NCBI GenBank assembly: GCA_014905825.1
Contig: JACGCN010000007.1
Location: forward strand, 372,001 to 436,000
Source of the DNA: Lyophyllum atratum
Taxonomy: Eukaryota > Basidiomycota > Agaricomycetes > Agaricales > Lyophyllaceae
Direction: 5' to 3'
Length of the DNA stretch: 64,000 nt
Shown: piece by piece, positions 20,396-30,919 of the stretch
How the letters are laid out: each line of letters begins with the position of its first letter
How positions within the stretch are numbered: position 1 is the first letter of the stretch
Translations under genes and position numbers: made by a program
Notes under the pieces: generated by a model
The model's database searches: none
The model's input: the letters and a program-made list of their open reading frames with translations, nothing else
What the model was told of the DNA's origin: nothing

Positions 20396-20470
20396 GTTTT
20401 GCATGAACTTTTGTTTTCTTGCTACACAGTATTGTTTTCTTGGTACCATTCTTGTTTTCTTGATACACTT
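20396..20470 (+). repeat. Pyrimidine-biased tandem repeat (right of Copia)
   Basis: Continuation of the split array: TTTTGTTTTCTTGCTAC, TATTGTTTTCTTGGTAC, and TCTTGTTTTCTTGATAC in succession. Confidence 0.75.
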
Positions 20471-21436
20471 ACAATATGATATGTTTTAATGTGTAAGTCA
20501 GTGTCCGGATGAGGCAAAAGAAATGTCACGCGGTGGCACGGCCCATGCTGGATAATGCATGAGGTGATGCATTATCTGCAGTATCGATGATTCGTGACGC
20601 GCGTAAGGAGCGCTCGCCGCGACCACATCTAATGCATCATCGGTGAGTGGGTGTCCCGTGAGTAATGCATCACATATATATGCAGAAACGGAAGCCGTAA
20701 ATAATGCGTGAGCAGCCAACGCATTGGGTGATGCATCACACCTGTACGAAAAAAAGGAAGCCGAGATTCAAGAGGTAACGCATGAGCAGTGAACGCGCTG
20801 GCTTATGCATCATGCCTATACAAAATAAGGAAACCGTGGATAATGCATGAGCAGGTGTGATGCATCATACCCTTACGAGAAAAAGGAAGCCGAGAGGTAA
20901 TGGATGATGCCTGAGCAGTGAACGCGCTGGCTAATGCATCATCAGGTGAGTGGGTGTAATGCATCATACCTGTACGAAAAAAGAAAGTCGAGACCCGAGA
21001 GGTAATGCATGAGCAGTGAACACGCTGACTTATGCATCATCAGGTGAGTGGGTGAAAAGAAGCTGAGAGGTAATGCATGACGGTCAACGGGCTGTCTAAT
21101 GCATCATCAGTGAGTGGGCGTGAGGAATCCGCGAGCTAATGCATGAGCGTCTCTTCACTCATGCATCATCCGCGAGAGTGCTGATAATGCATCATCGGCA
21201 AATGGTTATCCCATCACTGAGGTATCATGCGTGTACGAGACATGAGAAGCTGCCTGATGCATCAATGGTCAATGCATCAATGGTCCGCGTGAGGTCAAGT
21301 GATGCATTATCTGTGCGCACGGGTCCCTACCACCAATCCTTTGCGCTTGCGTCTAGTCAATGTCTAGTCATCAAGTAATGCATCTATTCAACACTCAAAA
21401 CAAGGCTATGCGGTACATGGAGTGACTGCGTTCGGA

Positions 21437-21458
21437 CCCTGGGGGAACGTTGCATCAA
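21437..21458 (+). repeat. Right copy of 22-bp end-associated direct repeat
   Basis: Same orientation as 3330-3351, one mismatch. Here it lies inside (left of) the inverted-repeat arm, whereas on the left side it lies outside the arm. Confidence 0.7.
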
Positions 21459-21468
21459 TTACGAGCAT

Positions 21469-21516
21469 CATCAGCCAATGCTCATGACCGGCTATAATGC
21501 ACCACACATTAACGCT
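21469..21516 (-). repeat. Right arm of 48-bp imperfect inverted repeat
   Basis: Reverse complement of the block at 3363-3410, 42 of 48 positions identical. It contains CCAATGCTCATGACCGGC flanked by GCATCATC and TGCACCACA. Confidence 0.7.
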
Positions 21517-21799
21517 CACCACCAGTGTATCATGCATCAAAGTATCTGTATAGGCTGTCCTCGTCGACCTTCCCGATATCAAATGCGATTCCTCCTGATC
21601 AAGATCACTGCCAGACTTCTCAGAAATGGATGAGCGCAGCAGCTACAACGAGCGCTCTATATTCCTGCCACTTTCGTGGTCGACGAGTACACAATCACCC
21701 GTCCCTGGCCGTGCCGAATCTTGATTATGATACGCATTTGACAGTCCTGCCTTGAAATCTCACCACTCTTCGTCTGTTCTCCATCAACCTCACAAATGT

Positions 21800-22702
21800 A
21801 CTCACTCGCATCCAAGAACGACGCCAGCTTCTTCACGTGGAAAAAAGCACCCCGGAAGTCATGGCGTTATACTTTGTTCTACATCGGGATTGAGGTCACC
21901 GTCGGCGATACGGCCTGAGTCTTGACAGCTCTGTGCCTAAAACTTCTCATGTAGGCTGAATCATAACATTCGTAATCCGTGAACGAGGTGGAGGCCAAGC
22001 TTCGGGATACATTTCCTCATGGGACGTCGTCTCTACAATCTGTGACGCGTCTTGAAGGACTCATGCTCGGTCGCATTGGTCTCATGTGGCTCAATAAGCG
22101 CGTACGTACCTCGCTAGGTACCTTCACAAAGATATTCTGACCATACGCAACAGGTCGGCGAACATACCGTGATATTCGTATTATACTCCTTTATCGCAAT
22201 GATCTACCTGCTTGCCTGTCATTCGATCAAAATCGATCCCTTCATTTCCTGATCGCAGTCTCGAGATCACAGTCTGGTTCGTTCCATCTATCATCGGTAA
22301 CGCCGTCGTCGTATGTACACATCCCTCATTTTAGCTACATGTCACGTTATTCACTTTGACCCAGGTGTCTGTAAATTTGTAATCGGGTTGGTCCTTGGAC
22401 CCATAGTCCCCGTCATGCTGTCACATTCGTCGGAAGTGCTCCCCTGATGGCAATTGACCGTCTGTATAGGGTGGATCGGCGGTATCGGCATGGTCGGTTC
22501 AGCGGCCTTGCTATTCCTGACTGGACTTCTGTCTTCCCGGTTTGGGATTGCTTCCCTCCAGCCACTGTACGTGTGTACCCTTTTATGTGACGCTCAATCA
22601 CGTATACTGATGGAATGTGCCATCGATAGGATGGTGTCCATGATGGCTACGATGTTGCTGGATTGGGTGTTTGTGCCTAAAGGCGTTCAGCGCGTGAATT
22701 AG
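21800..22702 (+). pseudogene. Decayed C-terminal half of an MFS transporter gene
   Basis: This stretch aligns in order with the second half of the intact MFS gene at 23283-25488. Readable pieces are YTLFYIGIEVTVGD (about 21870-21915), IRERGGGQASGYISS (about 21976-22017), LEITVWFVPSIIGNAVV (about 22258-22312), a broken GWIGGIGMVGSAALLFLTGL (about 22466-22527) and DRMVSMMATMLLDWVFVPKG (about 22626-22685). Frames change between pieces and stops occur inside former exons. The N-terminal half is absent, and the KDZ-block array ends just upstream, so the insertion or a linked deletion may have removed it. Confidence 0.8.
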
Positions 22703-23282
22703 ACGAAACTGTTCGTGTACTTCCATTTCATTTGGGGTTCATTTTTCGACTTCCAAGGACATTCTGATGTTCATTGTTGATCAGAGGGCTTGTCCAAGGG
22801 GGGTTCGAGAACCATTTCCATTTACCGTTGTCCCATTCTCCAAGTCTGACAGGCTTGCAAGACGTTCAGCGTATCAAAAGTACAGTCAGAACAGACCTTG
22901 AGTTGATACCTCGACGAGGGAAGCCTTTGTTAACAATGCACAATAACAATCCATCAATAGTTCCGACCTTTCTCCGGACCGTGATTTCTCATATTAAGCA
23001 GTGGCCATCATGAGCCATCATGCCGTTCATTTGCGTCGCTCCCCTTCGGGTCCAATTTCAAATGCTCGGGACGATTCTCCTGAAGGGCTCAAGTTCTAGC
23101 GAATGCTTATCGATATCATTGTACATGGTGCCTTCAACCTGTGTTCCGACCGACCTCGTGGCGATTGGTATTCTCATTGTCTAGTCGACCCTACCTGGCA
23201 TTACTCTCGCAGGGACCCTTATCACGATGTGCCCATAAAATTGTTCTTCCCTCGACATCCCACCATCCAACTTGTCTCGTCG
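22703..23282. other. Intergenic stretch between MFS copies
   Basis: I see no gene here. It should hold the promoter of the intact MFS gene that follows. Confidence 0.4.
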
Positions 23283-25488
23283 ATGTATCCACCAGTACCA
23301 GGACCCACCCACCTAGACGCATATGCGATTACCTATCTTCAGCATGCATCACTTCAGAATCCTAACGTCTCTGCCTTGGTGACAGAGGACGACGAGGTTG
23401 CTGAGAGCTATGAACTGCACCCGAATCCGCAACTATCTGATCGAACCCGACGATTATCGCGAACCTCCACGACTCGTTCCATAGCAGTCTCGAAGGAAGA
23501 CATAGCTCTCGCGATTGCGCCTCCCATTCTTGAAAACGACCCCTCTGATCTCTCACACCTAAAGGCGACCTCCGTGTCTTCCCCTGAGGAGAAGCGCCTC
23601 AAAATTCACGGCATTATCCACTTCGTTGTACTTTGCTGTTGTATCTTCGCGCAGGGTTGGAACGATGGTTCCAACGGCCCCTTGCTTCCGGTGTTCCAGC
23701 GTGTATATCGCGTACGTACTTCACGCACTGAGTCGCGGTCGATCGCATGAACAAAATATTTTCCCAGCTAGATTATTTGATTGTTTCCTTGTATTTCGTG
23801 GCAAACTGCATAGTATGCGCCCTAGATTTTCCTTCGTGTCATCCCCTAAATTTCAGCAGGGATTCATACTAGGAGGCGCTCTGAATATCTGGCTCGATGA
23901 TAGGATTGGATTCGGAAAGGTGGGAGGCAAATGCACCTTAATCCACTGTGACTTACGTTCCGTTCTCAGATCATGGTTATTGGTACTCACTCTATCTTCT
24001 TCATTATACATCTTACATGTGTCTCTTACTCTATCTTCTCAGCCACAGCCTTCCAGCTTGTCGCCTATACAATTCAAGCGACCGGCCCTCCTTTCCCGCT
24101 CATGGTGACGGCCAACTTCCTGACGGGCTTCGGGCTATCCCTGCAGGTTCTCTTTCACCCTCTTCAATATCTATGGTTCTCACCTAATACGGTGACCTGA
24201 TATAGAACGCCCAAGCCAATGGATTCGTGAGCAGTTTGACCAATAACATGGAGACAAAACTCGGCATCCTCCATGCCACCTACGGTACCTTATAATCATG
24301 TCCGATAGGAAATAGAGCTGAACATCTTGTCAAGGTCTTGGTGCTTTTACAGCACCCTTCGTTGCAACCTACTTCTCCGGGCGGCCCCGTTGGTCTTTCC
24401 ATTATCTCGTTTCGGCATCGATGGCGGTCCTTAACATGCTGCTGCTCATCCTCGTGTTTCGCTTTAAGCGTATGGATGGTAAGGTGCCCGCATTCTCCAC
24501 CTCCAAGGCAAATTCCAATTCCTATCATTCCGTGTGCTTAGAAGTCCTAGCGGAAGGCGGTCAAGCGCCAACTGAATCAAGCTCTTCCGCTCCTCGGGAG
24601 AACGCATACCGCCAACTCTTTGGCTTAAAGAGCGTACACGTCTTCACCATCTTCGCATTGGTCTATATTGGTGTCGAAGTCACCGTTGGAGGTGCGGAAT
24701 TTTCCACCACGACCACAGATGAATGACTTACATACCATCTCCAGGTTGGATCGTGACGTTTATCATCCATGAAAGAGGCGGAGGCCACTCTTCGGGATAC
24801 ATCTCCTCAGGATTTTTTGGAGGTGAGATCTGGCCAGGATGCATTGCTCGACTTTCTAACGCGTCTTACAGGCCTCATGCTTGGCCGCATAGGACTCATG
24901 TGGCTCAATAAGCTCGTAAGCCCCTAAAGAATAATCCTTGAAATTTCATCATCATCTACTACAGGTCGGCGAACATAGAGTTGTAATCCTCTATTCCATC
25001 ATCGCAATATTGTAAATGCTTCCTCAATCTTCGAACCAAATAGAAATCCTTACCTCATCATTACAGACTCGAAATCACGATCTGGTTTGTACCATCCATA
25101 GTCGGTAATGCAGTCGCTGTACGTCCCCGACATCCTTGGCCTACCCCTCCCAATCTCATTTCGCCCAGGTTTCTGGAGTTGGGCTTGTTCTGGGACCAAT
25201 GTACCCCGTCATGGTGTCTCACGCATCCAAGGTCCTTCCTCGATGGCTGTTGACCGTCTGCATCGGGTGGATCACAGGCATCGGCATGGTAGGTGCGGCG
25301 GCCTTGCCATTTCTGACTGGACTCCTGTCCTCTCGCTTTGGGATCGGATCCCTTCAACCGCTGTATGTTATATCTAATCCCAGCTTGCGCATTCTGACAC
25401 AATGCATCCCGACAGGATGGTTTCGATGATGGGTGTGATGTTGCTCGTTTGGGCGTTTGTCCCGAAAGGCGTGAGGCGCGTGGATTAA
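23283..25488 (+). CDS. Major facilitator superfamily transporter (BSC6/FucP-like)
   Basis: Integral membrane transporter of unknown substrate; family relatives are annotated as general substrate or sugar transporters. The chosen start is MYPPVPGPTHLDAYAITYLQ at 23283, but a start further downstream is possible. After a long hydrophilic N-terminus (to about residue 110) come membrane segments in many small exons: IHFVVLCCCIFAQGWNDGSN, LDYLIVSLYFVANCI, GFILGGALNIWLDDRIGFGK, FQLVAYTIQATGPPFPLMVT, ANGFVSSLTNNMETKLGILH, a cytoplasmic loop, VFTIFALVYIGVEVTVGGWI, GLMLGRIGLMWLNKLVGEHR, LEITIWFVPSIVGNAVAVSG, GLVLGPMYPVMVSHASKVLP, CIGWITGIGMVGAAALPFLT and MVSMMGVMLLVWAFVPKGVR. Exons join without stops, so this copy looks functional, unlike its neighbours. 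Confidence 0.82.
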
Positions 25489-25635
25489 AATTCGAGTAAA
25501 TGAACAACGATTAGTATCTAGGTGAGTACCATGCTCATAGTTTCCTTGTATCAGAGAATATAGATCTCCCAAAGATTAGTTTCTATCGCCCACCAGCCAT
25601 ATGCAGAACCTTGTTCTATAAATAGAACTCGGAAT

Positions 25636-25735
25636 GTGATCGTATGGTTTCCATGATGGGCACGATGCTGCTATACTGGACAGTGGACGTGTGTTCTGAG
25701 AGCCCAGAGGCTTTCAGCGGGTCGATTAGATGGAA
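25636..25735 (+). pseudogene. Last-exon fragment of a third MFS copy
   Basis: The stretch reads like the final exon of the intact gene: DRMVSMMGTMLLYWTVDV, then a degraded counterpart of the FVPKGVRRVD end followed by GTCGATTAG. Only this exon is recognisable, so it is a relic of tandem duplication. Confidence 0.65.
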
Positions 25736-26079
25736 TCGTTCCCAAGTACATTTTTTTGACGGGTTGGACACGGGTTGGACCATTCGGTTTCGGTGCGTAC
25801 AGTCGTACATCCTTGAGTGCTGACTTAAATTTGCCAGCGAAATCGCAGGAAATTGCAGGAAATTGCCAGCGAAATTCCGAGGTCACTATTTCCTGATCCG
25901 AATGACTCGGAACAAATGTTTTCCGTCAACGATGTACTTACCTATTCCAGAACCGCTGCGGACGGCACCCTACGTTGGTCGCACGTTCGTCTTGCTCAAA
26001 GTCTCTTGCTTTTCGGGTTGGGGGCGCAAAGCTCAGCGCTCAGGCCTTCAGGGTTAAATAAATAAGCATGTACTATATG

Positions 26080-27244
26080 CTAATACCGTACATGTGTAAC
26101 GTCCAGCCCACCTCCGGGTAGATCCATCTGGAGCGTGGGGGCATGCGTCGTAATGGGTGCTGGTCCACTCCCATTCGTATGCTTGATCCCTTTCTCGCTA
26201 TCCCCCAGCAATAACGACCGACGCACGGTCCGCTGCTGCTCCGTCTTCAAGCCAATCTCCAGATCAATACTGCTATCCTCATCGGTGATCGGCGTCTCTG
26301 CGCCGTCCGCAGCCAACTCCTTCTGTCTGAGGTCATTCTGAGTCTTCATCTCTGCAGACATCTTGCGCGCGATCTGCAGACACACCCGTCCACCGTGTAG
26401 TTGTGCCATCATGAAGCACACATGCAGGATGAGGCCCAAGGCCTTGTAGGATGCGGGAAGCCGGGTCCAGACGTGATGGTAAAATACCCCAATAGCGATT
26501 TGTTCTAGAAATGTGCCCGTAAAAATACAACATGCGGTGCAGAGGAAAACTTTGTGGAGGAAGGAGGGTCGGTGACGTAGAATGCGGTACAGCATGACAG
26601 CCAGGTGAGGCCAGACTTCGAATATCATTTCGAACGTGCCTGTAGGCAGAGGAAAGAGGTGTTAAGGACATATGGTGAGCAGAAGGAGGAGCGTACCATA
26701 GATAAGGATAAGCTTGAACTCTGTTTCAGCTAGAAACCCTCGTTGCTCATGACCGAGGATGATGATAAGGCCCATAATATTTATTGTAATTGCGCCGACG
26801 TGGTGTATGGCGGACACGATGGATATATTGGCGCGGTATATTAGTTCGAAAATGTATATGGTTGGGACAGTGAGATAGCAGAATGCTATGCAAGGCGTGA
26901 GCGGAAAGCGACACTAAAATACAAGGCAATGGCGCACCAAGGAAATCGCCGATAGTGAGGGTATACCGTCCGTTCGTCTTTTTGATGTGGGCATCGAATG
27001 GTTGTTGTACCACCAACGCCTGCCAAATAGCGTAGGCCCCGCAACAGCAAAGAATTTTCAGAAAGAACGAGACGACGTGATTTGTGAGCGAGCGGCGGGC
27101 AACGATATCCATGCTGATGTACGCGGGACCAAAGACCTTGGGCATTACAAATGGTTCGAGAAGATAATGGACGATCATCCAGACAAGACATAGTTCAATG
27201 CCGACGACCGGGAGGGAGTATTCTAATAGGAGAGAAATGGGCAT
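26080..27244 (-). CDS. Multi-pass membrane protein, TLC-domain-like
   Basis: Three exons: MPISLLLEYSLPVVGIELCL to TIGDFLG; AFCYLTVPTIYIFELIYRAN to KLILIYG; TFEMIFEVWPHLAVMLYRIL to the stop. About seven hydrophobic segments are visible. The pattern SFFLKILCCCGAYAIW .. TIGDF .. YLTVPTIYIFELIYR .. SAIHHVGAI resembles the TLC (TRAM-LAG1-CLN8) fold, where a HH pair in a membrane helix follows an FEL(I/L)YR-like stretch. That points to lipid synthesis, transport or sensing in the ER, but the substrate is unknown. The C-terminal 100 residues are hydrophilic, with an acidic patch (ITDEDSSIDLEIGL), and cytosolic by prediction. The family call is an inference from motif shape. Confidence 0.65.
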
Positions 27245-29117
27245 TAGGAACGTCGCGGCGGGTAGATGGAATTGAGGTAATGTCGTTAAGCCGAGAAGGG
27301 AGGGGGGAACCTAGCGCCTGTAAAAGAGTGTGGGTAGTATAAATGGATGGAAAATAGGCGAACCTCAATTTGCTTTTCGCCTCTATTTATTCGGCCCTGC
27401 AATAGCACGTCCTCCGTCAGACGCCGCCCATTTGGATTCGATCAATCCTCGGGTGAGATGCTTGCGACTTATCGACGGTTGGCATCCGCAAATCCCCCGG
27501 CGTATGGCTGGATTTACGCTGGTAGTTCGATCGCAAATACTCTCCGCCGCAGCCAGCCGCAGGCTCCGCAGCGTCTTTCTTGCACCTCGAGTCTCGAGGT
27601 CGAGAGCTTCCCATCAAATCCTTAATCTAGATTCTATTCATAGAAATAAATTTAACAGGTCATGTGACCGCAATTGCGGCCTGCGGAGACATCAGACGCG
27701 CAGGCCGGTCAACCGTTACCGACGGCGTATACGCGAAAACCCTGCATCAAGAGCCACGTCCATACGTCGTTAAGTAAGTAGGACTCCCTCAAGTCAGTAT
27801 GAAGCCTATCGATTTAAATGCTGATTTGCCCCCTTTCTCTTACATGTTTGAATCACACATGGCTTTCGTCCACAATTCATACGCGCCCGCATCCCTATCA
27901 TAATGGTCAGAAAGGACAGGAAGACCGCCTTGGCGGGATTTAACACGGGCTTCTCCATCACTGCGGACCCTGCAACAAACGCTTCCAAGATCGCCATGCA
28001 TCGCGCCCACGATCTCCGGGGCCATCAGTTCCGAGTGCAAATCCCTGACTTGACAACGAATAGTAAATACGCACTGCCTGCTAGCAAAGAACCAGTATAA
28101 AGAATAATCCCGGCGGCTAGTTTGCGACGTCTCCTCGAACGGTCTTTGAGATCCTTGCTCACTGACATTTAGACCTTCCCGTAGAGGAGTAAGTCAAAGG
28201 TGGGACATAGCTATGATTCCCATTGCGGCTTATCCCGATGTTAATGCGTGTAGCTCGATCCATGACTGACGATGGAAGTTGCCGCACCTCAATTTACACC
28301 CATGTATGTCTGCTGGTCGCGCCTCTTTCTCGCCAGACAGTCTCAGTGTCTCACTCTCTGACCAGTTGAGCTCCGGGATACCAACGGCCTAATCCGACTT
28401 CCGTTTCTTTAGCCATCTTGGGCGACGTTCAATAGACTCTCATCGGTGCTGGTGAGTATTAATTGTGAATTTCTGCGTGCTGAGAATGTCCGGTGCGGAA
28501 GCGATCCGGTGATGCACAGCCCGGGATTATGGCGACCAACTCCATTGTTTCACGTTCCCTGCAGTCGACACAGGCTAGTCTCGAAAGGGTCACTATGCGC
28601 AGCAGCATCGCGAGTGGATTAGCAATCCCTAGCGCGTGCACGACACAACTAGAGGCGAAAATTAGATTCTTGTTTATCAGTCCACAATTTGGTCGACTTC
28701 GTGATCCGCTCCATTAATCGAGGGTACGATCCGGGGTGCTCGTCAAGGGCCCGGGCCCTCCGTCAGTTCTCTTCGCAAGTCGTTAAATCCTGATCGAATT
28801 GGCTTGACTCTGTGGACAGAAGATAGGTTTTGCGCTGGAATCGGCGGCCTTGGGTACATTTTCGGCGAAATTACTGGGGACCGGGCCGTCCTGATTGAAG
28901 ATGAAAACAATATCACGAGAGTCTCCATGCTTCTGCACCGCAGAAGTGAAAGTTTCGATATGTCGAAGGCGCTGCAGGTTTTTTCCAGCTTTTCATTGAC
29001 GCCTTCGAATGACCCTCCGGACCGCTGTATTACACCGACGAAGGTCAGGCGATTATAATGAAGAGAGACTATAAGTGCCTTCAAAACTTGTCGGACGTTC
29101 GCAAAACATCTCTCAGC
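27245..29117. other. Long stretch without a recognised gene
   Basis: Short open frames occur on both strands but none has recognisable motifs or convincing splice structure. The minus-strand frame at 28743-29195 (for example FDISKLSLLRCRSMETLVIL) reads somewhat protein-like and may be a relic, but I cannot name it. The last part should contain the promoter of the esterase gene. Confidence 0.4.
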
Positions 29118-30313
29118 ATGTTCTCTTCGCTTGCCATTGCCTTGCTCGTCGCGACCTTCACTGCTGCCGCTCCGGGTATGTCGCAGACCCATCATTCAGC
29201 TAACCAGGCTTACGCTTTTATACCGTAGGTGTTCTCACCATCGGAGATTCTACTGTTACGGCGTGAGTAATACTATGCCTAAAAATGAACTCGACGCTCA
29301 CCGGTGTTTGTAGTGGTGCTGGTTGGGGCACGGCCTTTGTGAGTATCCCCTCCGACATACATATCCTTATGAAGTCGTGAACTGTCGGTTTCAGTGCGCA
29401 GATACCACGAGTCTAGCGAGATGTATCAATCTGTCTGTCAGCGGCGTACGTATCACAAATACCTGACCTTGACGAGCATCCTTGCTTAAGATTGCTCTCC
29501 ATAGACGACCACCATTTCTTGGCAGGGCCAGCCGCAATACACGACGATGCTCACACAGTGCAAGAACGCGGGCACGTATGCGATCATCCAGTGAGTTTCT
29601 CGCAAGGGTATCCGCGATTGAGAGCTACTGATCGAATGTCCTGGTAGATTCGGCCACAACGATCGTGGGTCAAGCCTGTTTTTGCGTTGTCGAAGCCCGT
29701 CTTCACTATTCCCTTCAGAAAAAGTCATGGACACTGCAACTTTTGCAACTAACCTGGAATCACTCACCAACAAGATTAAAGTGCGTCGGATACCGTAACC
29801 TTGCAGACAGAAACTTAGTATAATGCAGGCCGCTGGTTGTACTCCAATTCTGGTGACATCCTTGTGCCGCCGCACATTCTCTGGTAGTACCTTGACGGAT
29901 ATCCTGGGCCCCTACAGCGCCCAAACCATCGCCGTTGCGAAGAAACTCAATGCACCTGTTAGTAGAACACGATAGTCGTTTCAAGGACCTTTCTGATGTC
30001 TCCCTCGATTCGCTAGCTGCTCCCATTGCTAGCCGACTGTATGACCTATGTGCAGAAGTTAGGCAAAACCAATGCCTATACGTTCAATCTAGACTACCCA
30101 AATAATACAGACACGACCCACCTCAACGCGTCAGTAATGACTTGCTCGTATATCAGGTTGTGAATGCTAATAGTCGTCCCCCACTACAGAGTGGGCGCGC
30201 GCTATTTCGGCAGAATCGTCGCAGACGAGGTCAAGAAAATCGTGCCCGCTCTGGCAGCAAACATCGGGGCTGATGCCGCTCTGTCGGCGAAGATTGCTGC
30301 GGGAACGTTGTGA
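29118..30313 (+). CDS. Secreted SGNH esterase, rhamnogalacturonan acetylesterase-like (CE12)
   Basis: Probably removes acetyl groups from pectic rhamnogalacturonan outside the cell. The start MFSSLAIALLVATFTAAAPG gives a short signal peptide. The nucleophile block is VLTIGDSTVTAG (GDS), block III is IIQFGHND, and the C-terminal catalytic pair is DTTHLNAVGARYFG (Asp and His). Intermediate exons give TTTISWQGQP, AAGCTPILVTSLCRRTF and FNLDYPNNTD. There are about ten introns of about 50 bp, some exons being very short, and exons join without a stop to KIAAGTL at 30313. Length of about 240 residues fits the family. Rhamnogalacturonan versus other acetyl substrates cannot be decided from sequence alone. 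Confidence 0.8.
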
Positions 30314-30919
30314 GCGTTCAGGAGTATCGAGGTCTACCTTTCAGGGTATTGGCGATTCAGCAATATTATCGAGCATTTCTATCTTGATCTCCTGCATATG
30401 TTGCATAAGAATCTTGTCCAAGTGCGTCAATCTGGCCAGGAAGGAAAGGCTAGAGGCTTACAGGCAGTCTTCAGTATTGAGGGCAGTATGTTGCTATTTC
30501 TCCCAGCTTTGGAATATCCCATAGCAAATGCAGCCTCAATATATTGATATCGACAGTATGTTTCTTTGACTTTTCTAGTCGTATATGTATGATAGTTCTA
30601 CCAAAATATTGATTATTGAAGATCACTAGTTGAAAGCATCGGATAATCCCTACCTGGATTCCAACCAGACCGCCCAGCTGGTGCCGCAGTAGTAAGTAGA
30701 CGGGCTTAGAACAACTAGCAGGCAAGGAAACAGGGTGCCAAGTTGGCGAACATGACAGAACGTCCAACGTCGCGCTTTGGCAGCAAGAAGGTGATGACGT
30801 AAGCCAACGCGTTTTGTTGAACTTGTTCTTGTCCTGTACTTTCGAGTACGGTGGCCCCTTGCACTGAACGCCTTCGAGGCTTCCTACACCTGTACCATCA
30901 CGCAGTGTAAGCTATAAAA
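30314..30919. other. Intergenic stretch
   Basis: No gene recognised; 3' region of the esterase and 5' region of the ELYS gene, both on the plus strand. Confidence 0.4.

Larger units (their letters stand above)
3330..21542. mobile_element. Candidate KDZ-type DNA transposon block with terminal TRATGCATYA arrays and four cargo genes
   Basis: What is seen: two repeat arrays (about 3340-4812 and 20530-21542) share the palindromic decamer TRATGCATYA and enclose a KDZ transposase plus three further genes. The same decamer recurs in introns and exons between the arrays and is practically absent from the other 45 kb. A 48-bp block at 3363-3410 recurs inverted at 21469-21516 with six mismatches, and a 22-bp block (3330-3351 and 21437-21458) recurs directly. 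What is known: KDZ transposases are expanded in Agaricomycetes and mobilise large elements with cargo. Inference: the block is one element of about 12.9 kb before a 5.3-kb Copia insertion. Exact ends and a target-site duplication could not be established, because the 22-bp block is direct rather than inverted, so the boundaries are approximate. The left end lies close upstream of the ALY gene and the right end abuts a decayed MFS gene. Confidence 0.55.
20530..21542. repeat. Right satellite-like array of TRATGCATYA palindromes
   Basis: Roughly twenty-five copies of TRATGCATYA or near variants. The longer unit differs from the left array: it combines TAATGCATGAGCAGTGAACG, CGCTGGCTAATGCATCATCA, GGTGAGTGGGTG and CCTGTACGAAAAAAGGAAGC, repeated with deletions about five times between about 20640 and 21130. 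No credible gene. The array ends near the MFS relic. Confidence 0.85.

Noticed and set aside
3330..21458. The 22-bp CCCTGGGGG block as a classical terminal inverted repeat
   Set aside because: Both copies point the same way; no reverse-complement copy was found at the right end.
27330..27773. Plus-strand frame of 147 codons
   Set aside because: Arginine-rich without motif, no splice or promoter support.
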